Assembly (NCBI RefSeq): GCF_051401765.1
Contig: NW_027480429.1
Location: 15,070,157 to 15,134,156, forward strand
Direction: 5' to 3'
DNA: 64,000 nt
DNA from: Calliopsis andreniformis
Lineage: Eukaryota; Arthropoda; Insecta; Hymenoptera; Andrenidae
The notes under the pieces were generated by a model that was given only the letters and a program-made list of their open reading frames with translations, was not told the DNA's origin and ran no database searches. Both the position numbers and the translations under genes were made by a program. Below are positions 60,393-64,000 of the stretch, piece by piece. How positions within the stretch are numbered: position 1 is the first letter of the stretch; each line of letters opens with the position of its first letter.

Positions 60393-63380
60393 GCTTCACT
60401 CTAGGGCGGTGCTCCACCATATCGAATAGCTACGGCCTTAGAAGCCCACGCCTGAAGCATAAAATACAGTAAAAATACAACGGTCTTTTCATCGTATAAC
60501 AGGAATAATTGCAACAAGCGTGAAAGTAATGATCATTTCGGCGTTTCGGGCATCCTAGACTTAACTCTGAGGCATTGCTCCACCAGATCGAATAGTTAGG
60601 GCCTAAGAAGTCAACGCCAGAAGCATAAAATACAATATAAATACAACAGTTTTTCCATTGTATAAAACGAATAATTGCTACCAGTGTAAAAGTTATGGTC
60701 ATTTCTACGTTCCGGGCAACCTAGGCTTCACCCTAGGGCGTTGTTCCACCAGATCGAATAGTTAGGGCCTAAGAAGTGAACGTCAGAAGCATAAAATACA
60801 ATATAAATACAACAGTTTTTCCATTGTATAAAACGAATAATTGATACCAGTGTAAAAGTTATGGTCATTTCTACGTTCCGGGCAACCTAGGCTTCACTCT
60901 ACGGCGTTGCTCCACCAGATCGAATTGTTAGGGCCAAAGAAGTCAACGCCCAAAGCATAAAATACAATATAAATACAACAGTTTTTCCATCGTATAAAAC
61001 GAATAATTGCAACCAGTGTGAAAGCTATGGTCATTTCTACATTCCGAGCAACCTAGGCTTCACTCTAGGGCGTTGCTCCAACAGATTGAATAGTCAGGGC
61101 CTTATAAGTCAACGCCCGAAGCATAAAATGCAATTAAAATACAACAGTTTTTCCATCGTATAACAGGATTAATTGCAACCAGTTTGAAAGTGATGGTCAT
61201 TTCTGCGTTCCGGTCAACCTAGGCTTCACTCTAGGGCGTTGCTCCACTAGATGGAATAGCTAGGGCCTTAGAAGTCAACGCCAGAGGCATAAAATACAAT
61301 ATAAATACAACAGCTTTTCCATCGTAGAGAACGAATAATTGCAACCAGTGTGAATGTTATGGTTATTTCTACATTCCGAGCAACCTAGGCTTCACTCTAG
61401 GGCGTTGCTCCACCAGATCGAATAGTTAGGTCCTTAGAAGTCAACGCCAGATGCATAAAATACGTTATAAATACAACAGCTTTTGCATCGTATAAAAGGA
61501 ATAATTGCAAACAGTGTGAAAGTAATTGTCATTTCTATATTCTGAGCAACCTAGGCTTCACCCTAGGGCGTTGCGCCACCGGATCAAACAGATAGGTCCT
61601 TAGATGTCAACGCCAGAAGCATACAATACGATATAAATACAACAGCTTTCCCATGGCATAACAGGATTAAGTGCAACCAGTTTGAAAGTGATGGTCATTT
61701 CGACGTTCCGGGCAACCTAGGCTTCACCCTAGGGCGTTGTTCCACCAGATCGAATAGTTAGGGCCTAAGAAGTCAACGCCCGAAGCATAAAATGCAATAA
61801 AAATACAACAGTTTTTCCATCGTATAAACGGATTAATTGCAACCAGTTTGAAAGTGATGGTCATTTCTACGTTCCGGGCAACCTAGGCTTCACTCGAGGG
61901 CGTTGCTCCACTAGATCGAATAGCTAGGGCCATAGAAGTCAACGCCAGAAGCATAAAATACGATATAAATACAACAGCTTTTCCATCGTGTAAACGGATT
62001 AATTGCAACCAGTTTGAAAGTGATGGTCATTTCTACGTTCCGGGCAACCTAGGCTTCACTCGAGGGCGTTGCTCCACTAGATCGAATAGCTAGGGCCATA
62101 GAAGTCAACGCCAGAAGCATAAAATACGATATAAATACAACAGCTTTTCCATCGTATAAAAGGAATAATTGCAAACATTGCGAAAGTAATGGTCATTTCT
62201 ACGTTCCGGGCAACCTAGGCTTCACCCTAGGGCGCTGCTCCACCAGATTAAACAGTTAGGGCCTCAGAAGTCAACGCCCGAAGCATAAAATGCAAAATAA
62301 ATAGAACAGTTTTTCCATTGTATAAAACGAATAATTGCTACCAGTGTAAAAGTTATGGTCATTTCTACATTACGAGAAACCTAGGCTTCACTCTAGGGCG
62401 TTGCTCCACCAGATCGAATAGATAGGTCCTTAGAAGTCAACGCCAGAAGCATAAAACACGTTATAAATACAACAGCTTTTGCATCGTATAAAAGGAATAA
62501 TTGCAAACAGTGTGAAAGTAATGGTCATTTCTACGTTCCGGGTAACCTAGGCTTCACTCTACGGCGTTGTTCCACCAGATCGAATCGTTAGGGCCCAAGA
62601 AGTCAGCACCAGAAGAACAAAATACAAAATAAATACAACAGCCTTTACACCGTATAAAATGAATAATTGCAACCTGTGTGAAGGTTATGGTCATATCTAC
62701 GTTCCGGCCAACCTTGACTTCACTGTAGGGCGTTGCTCAACCAGATCGAAGTGTTAGGGCCTAAGAAGTCAACGTCCGAAGCATAAAATACAATAGAAAT
62801 ACAACAGTTTTTCCATCGTATAAAACGAATAATTGCAACCATTATGAAACTTATGGTCATTTCTACGTTCCGGGCAACCTAGGCTTCACCCTAGGGCGTT
62901 GTTCCACCAGATCGAATAGTTAGGGCCTAAGAAGTGAACGCCAGAAGCATAAAATGCAATAAAAATACAACAGCCTTTCCTTCCTATAACAGGAATAATT
63001 GCAACCCGTGTGAAAGTGATGGTCATTTCTACGTTCCAGGCAACCTAGGCTTCCCTCTAGGGCGTTGCTCCACCAGATCGAATTGTTAGGGCCAAAGAAG
63101 TCAACGCCCGAAGCATAAAATACAGAATAAATAGAATAGTTTTTCCATCGTATAAAAGGAATAATTGCAGACAGTGTGAAAGTAATGGTCATCTCTACGT
63201 TCCGGGCAACCTTGGCTTCACTGTAGGGCGTTGCTCCACCAGATGAAACAGTTAGGGCCTTAGAAGTCAACGCCCGAAGAATAAAATTCGAAATAAATAG
63301 AACAGTTTTTCCATTGTATAAAACGAATAATTGCTACCAGTGTAAAAGTTATGGTCATTTCTACGTTCCGGGCAACCTAG
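60393..63380 (+). repeat. m1-led unit of 18 monomers, most diverged part
   Basis: Spans 2988 bp, exactly 18 x 166. It holds many private changes, such as ATGGAATAGC, GCGCCACCGG, CATGGCATAACAGG and AAAACACGTTATAAA, and a recent single-monomer duplication at 61887-62218. From about 62.5 kb it repeats the order seen from about 56.7 kb at an offset of 5809 bp. Confidence 0.86.
61887..62218 (+). repeat. Recent duplication of a single monomer
   Basis: The monomers at 61887-62052 and 62053-62218 share CACTCGAGGGCG, TAGGGCCATAGAAG and ATACGATATAAATAC. CTCGAG at 61893 and 62059 is the only occurrence of this change that I saw. The end of the first copy (GTAAACGGATTAATTGC) matches the end of the monomer before it, so the duplicated 166 bp is about 61820-61985, out of phase with the monomer start. 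Confidence 0.88.
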
Positions 63381-64000
63381 GCTCCACTCTAGGGCGGTGC
63401 TCCACCATATCGAATAGCAACGGCCTTGGAAGCCTACGCCTGAAGCATTAAATACAATAAAAATACAACGGTCTTTTCATCGTATAACAGGAATAATTGC
63501 AACAAGCGTGAAAGTAATGATCATTTCGTCGTTTCGGGCATCCTATACTTAACTCTGAGGCATTGCTCCACCATATCGAATAGTTAGGGCCTAAGAAGTG
63601 AACGCCAGAAGCATTAAACACAATATAAATACAACAGTTTTTCCATCGCATAAAACGAATGATTGCAACCAGTGTGAAAGTTATGGTCATTTCTACATTC
63701 CGAGCAACCTAGGCTTCACTCTAGGGCGTTGCTCCAACAGATTGAATAGTTAGGGCATTCGAAGTAAACGCCCGAAGCATAAAATGCTATAAAAATACAA
63801 CAGTTTTTCCATCGTATAAAAGGATTAATTGCAACCAGTTTGAAAGTGATGGTGATTTCTACGTTCCGGGCAACCTAGGCTTCACTCTAGGGCGTTGCTC
63901 CACTAGATCGAAAAGCTAGGGCCTTAGAAGTCAACGCCAGAGTCATAAAATACAATATAAATACAACAGCTTTTCCATCGTAAAAAACGAATAATTGCAA
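63381..64000 (+). repeat. Final monomers, array continues past the window
   Basis: m1 (63381-63546, GGCTCCACTC and CCTTGGAAGCC variants), m2-like (63547-63712), an m11-like monomer with TTAGGGCATTCGAAGTAAACG (63713-63878) and a 122-bp part of an m12-like one. The order and variants match about 59650-60182 at an offset of 3818 bp (23 monomers). Confidence 0.88.

Larger units (their letters stand above)
1..64000 (+). repeat. Tandem satellite DNA array, about 166-bp monomer
   Basis: The window is filled by head-to-tail copies of one monomer. Near-constant landmarks recur every 165-166 bp: CCTAGGCTTCAC, GCTCCACCAGATC, GAAGCATAAAATAC, CAGTTTTTCCAT and TTCTACGTTCCGGGCAA. Counting from the base after CCTAG, 385 complete monomers end at 63878 with a net of 32 single-base losses against 385 x 166, and a partial copy runs to 64000. 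All monomers point the same way and I see no inversion, spacer or inserted element. Both window ends lie inside the array. Organisation like this is known from centromeric and pericentromeric satellites of plants and animals. The family is not one I recognise. Confidence 0.98.

Noticed and set aside
1..64000. CRISPR array
   Set aside because: Repeats are 166 bp and contiguous, with no unique spacers.
1..64000. Ribosomal DNA spacer, tRNA cluster or histone cluster as the source of the repeat
   Set aside because: No rRNA, tRNA or histone-like sequence was seen. The repeat unit is short and has no coding or RNA-like core.
1..64000. Species assignment from the satellite sequence
   Set aside because: I do not recognise the monomer. 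A database search of the consensus would be needed; matches to one lineage only would settle it.

Overview
The whole 64 kb window is one uninterrupted array of a tandem satellite DNA. I found no gene, RNA gene, transposon or other unique sequence. The repeat unit is about 166 bp. Taking the unit to start at the base after CCTAG (position 1 of the window), the window holds 385 complete head-to-tail monomers plus a 122-bp partial one at 63879-64000. All are in the same orientation. Nearly every monomer is exactly 166 or 165 bp.

The organism is a eukaryote, judged from the type of DNA: a long array of nucleosome-sized monomers in higher-order repeats, as in centromeric or pericentromeric heterochromatin. 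I do not recognise the satellite family and name no species. The monomer is about 41% G+C and two-faced: positions 1-60 are G+C-rich and 61-120 are strongly A+T-rich. Many differences between monomer types look like CpG to TpG/CpA changes, which fits a genome with cytosine methylation.

Layout. (1) 1-9292: four complete copies of a 14-monomer higher-order repeat (HOR) of 2323 bp, monomers m1 to m14, nearly identical to each other. (2) 9293-11947: 16 monomers of related but differently ordered types. (3) 11948-25056: six more HOR copies. They are expanded (11948-14934, 18 monomers), complete (14935, 18751, 21075), internally deleted (17259-18750, 9 monomers) or truncated (23398-25056, m5 to m14). 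(4) 25057-64000: a mosaic in which the m1 marker monomer returns at irregular distances of 7 to 26 monomers. It is built from overlapping older duplications with offsets of about 1161, 1491, 1659, 2655, 3151, 3484, 3816, 3980, 5809 and 9788 bp. Divergence between copies rises toward the right end, so the left looks like the homogenised part and the right like an older flank.

There is no operon or pathway to describe. The organisation is explained by repeated unequal exchange between monomers in register: hybrid monomers mark many junctions, and monomer length and phase are kept at every junction. Any function would be structural (nucleosome positioning, kinetochore or heterochromatin assembly). 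The motifs bearing on this are a CENP-B-box-like TTCG-N6-CGGG in two monomers of each standard HOR, a CCTAGG dyad at monomer junctions, and a TTAGG/CCTAA dyad. The short open reading frames are by-products of the repeat.
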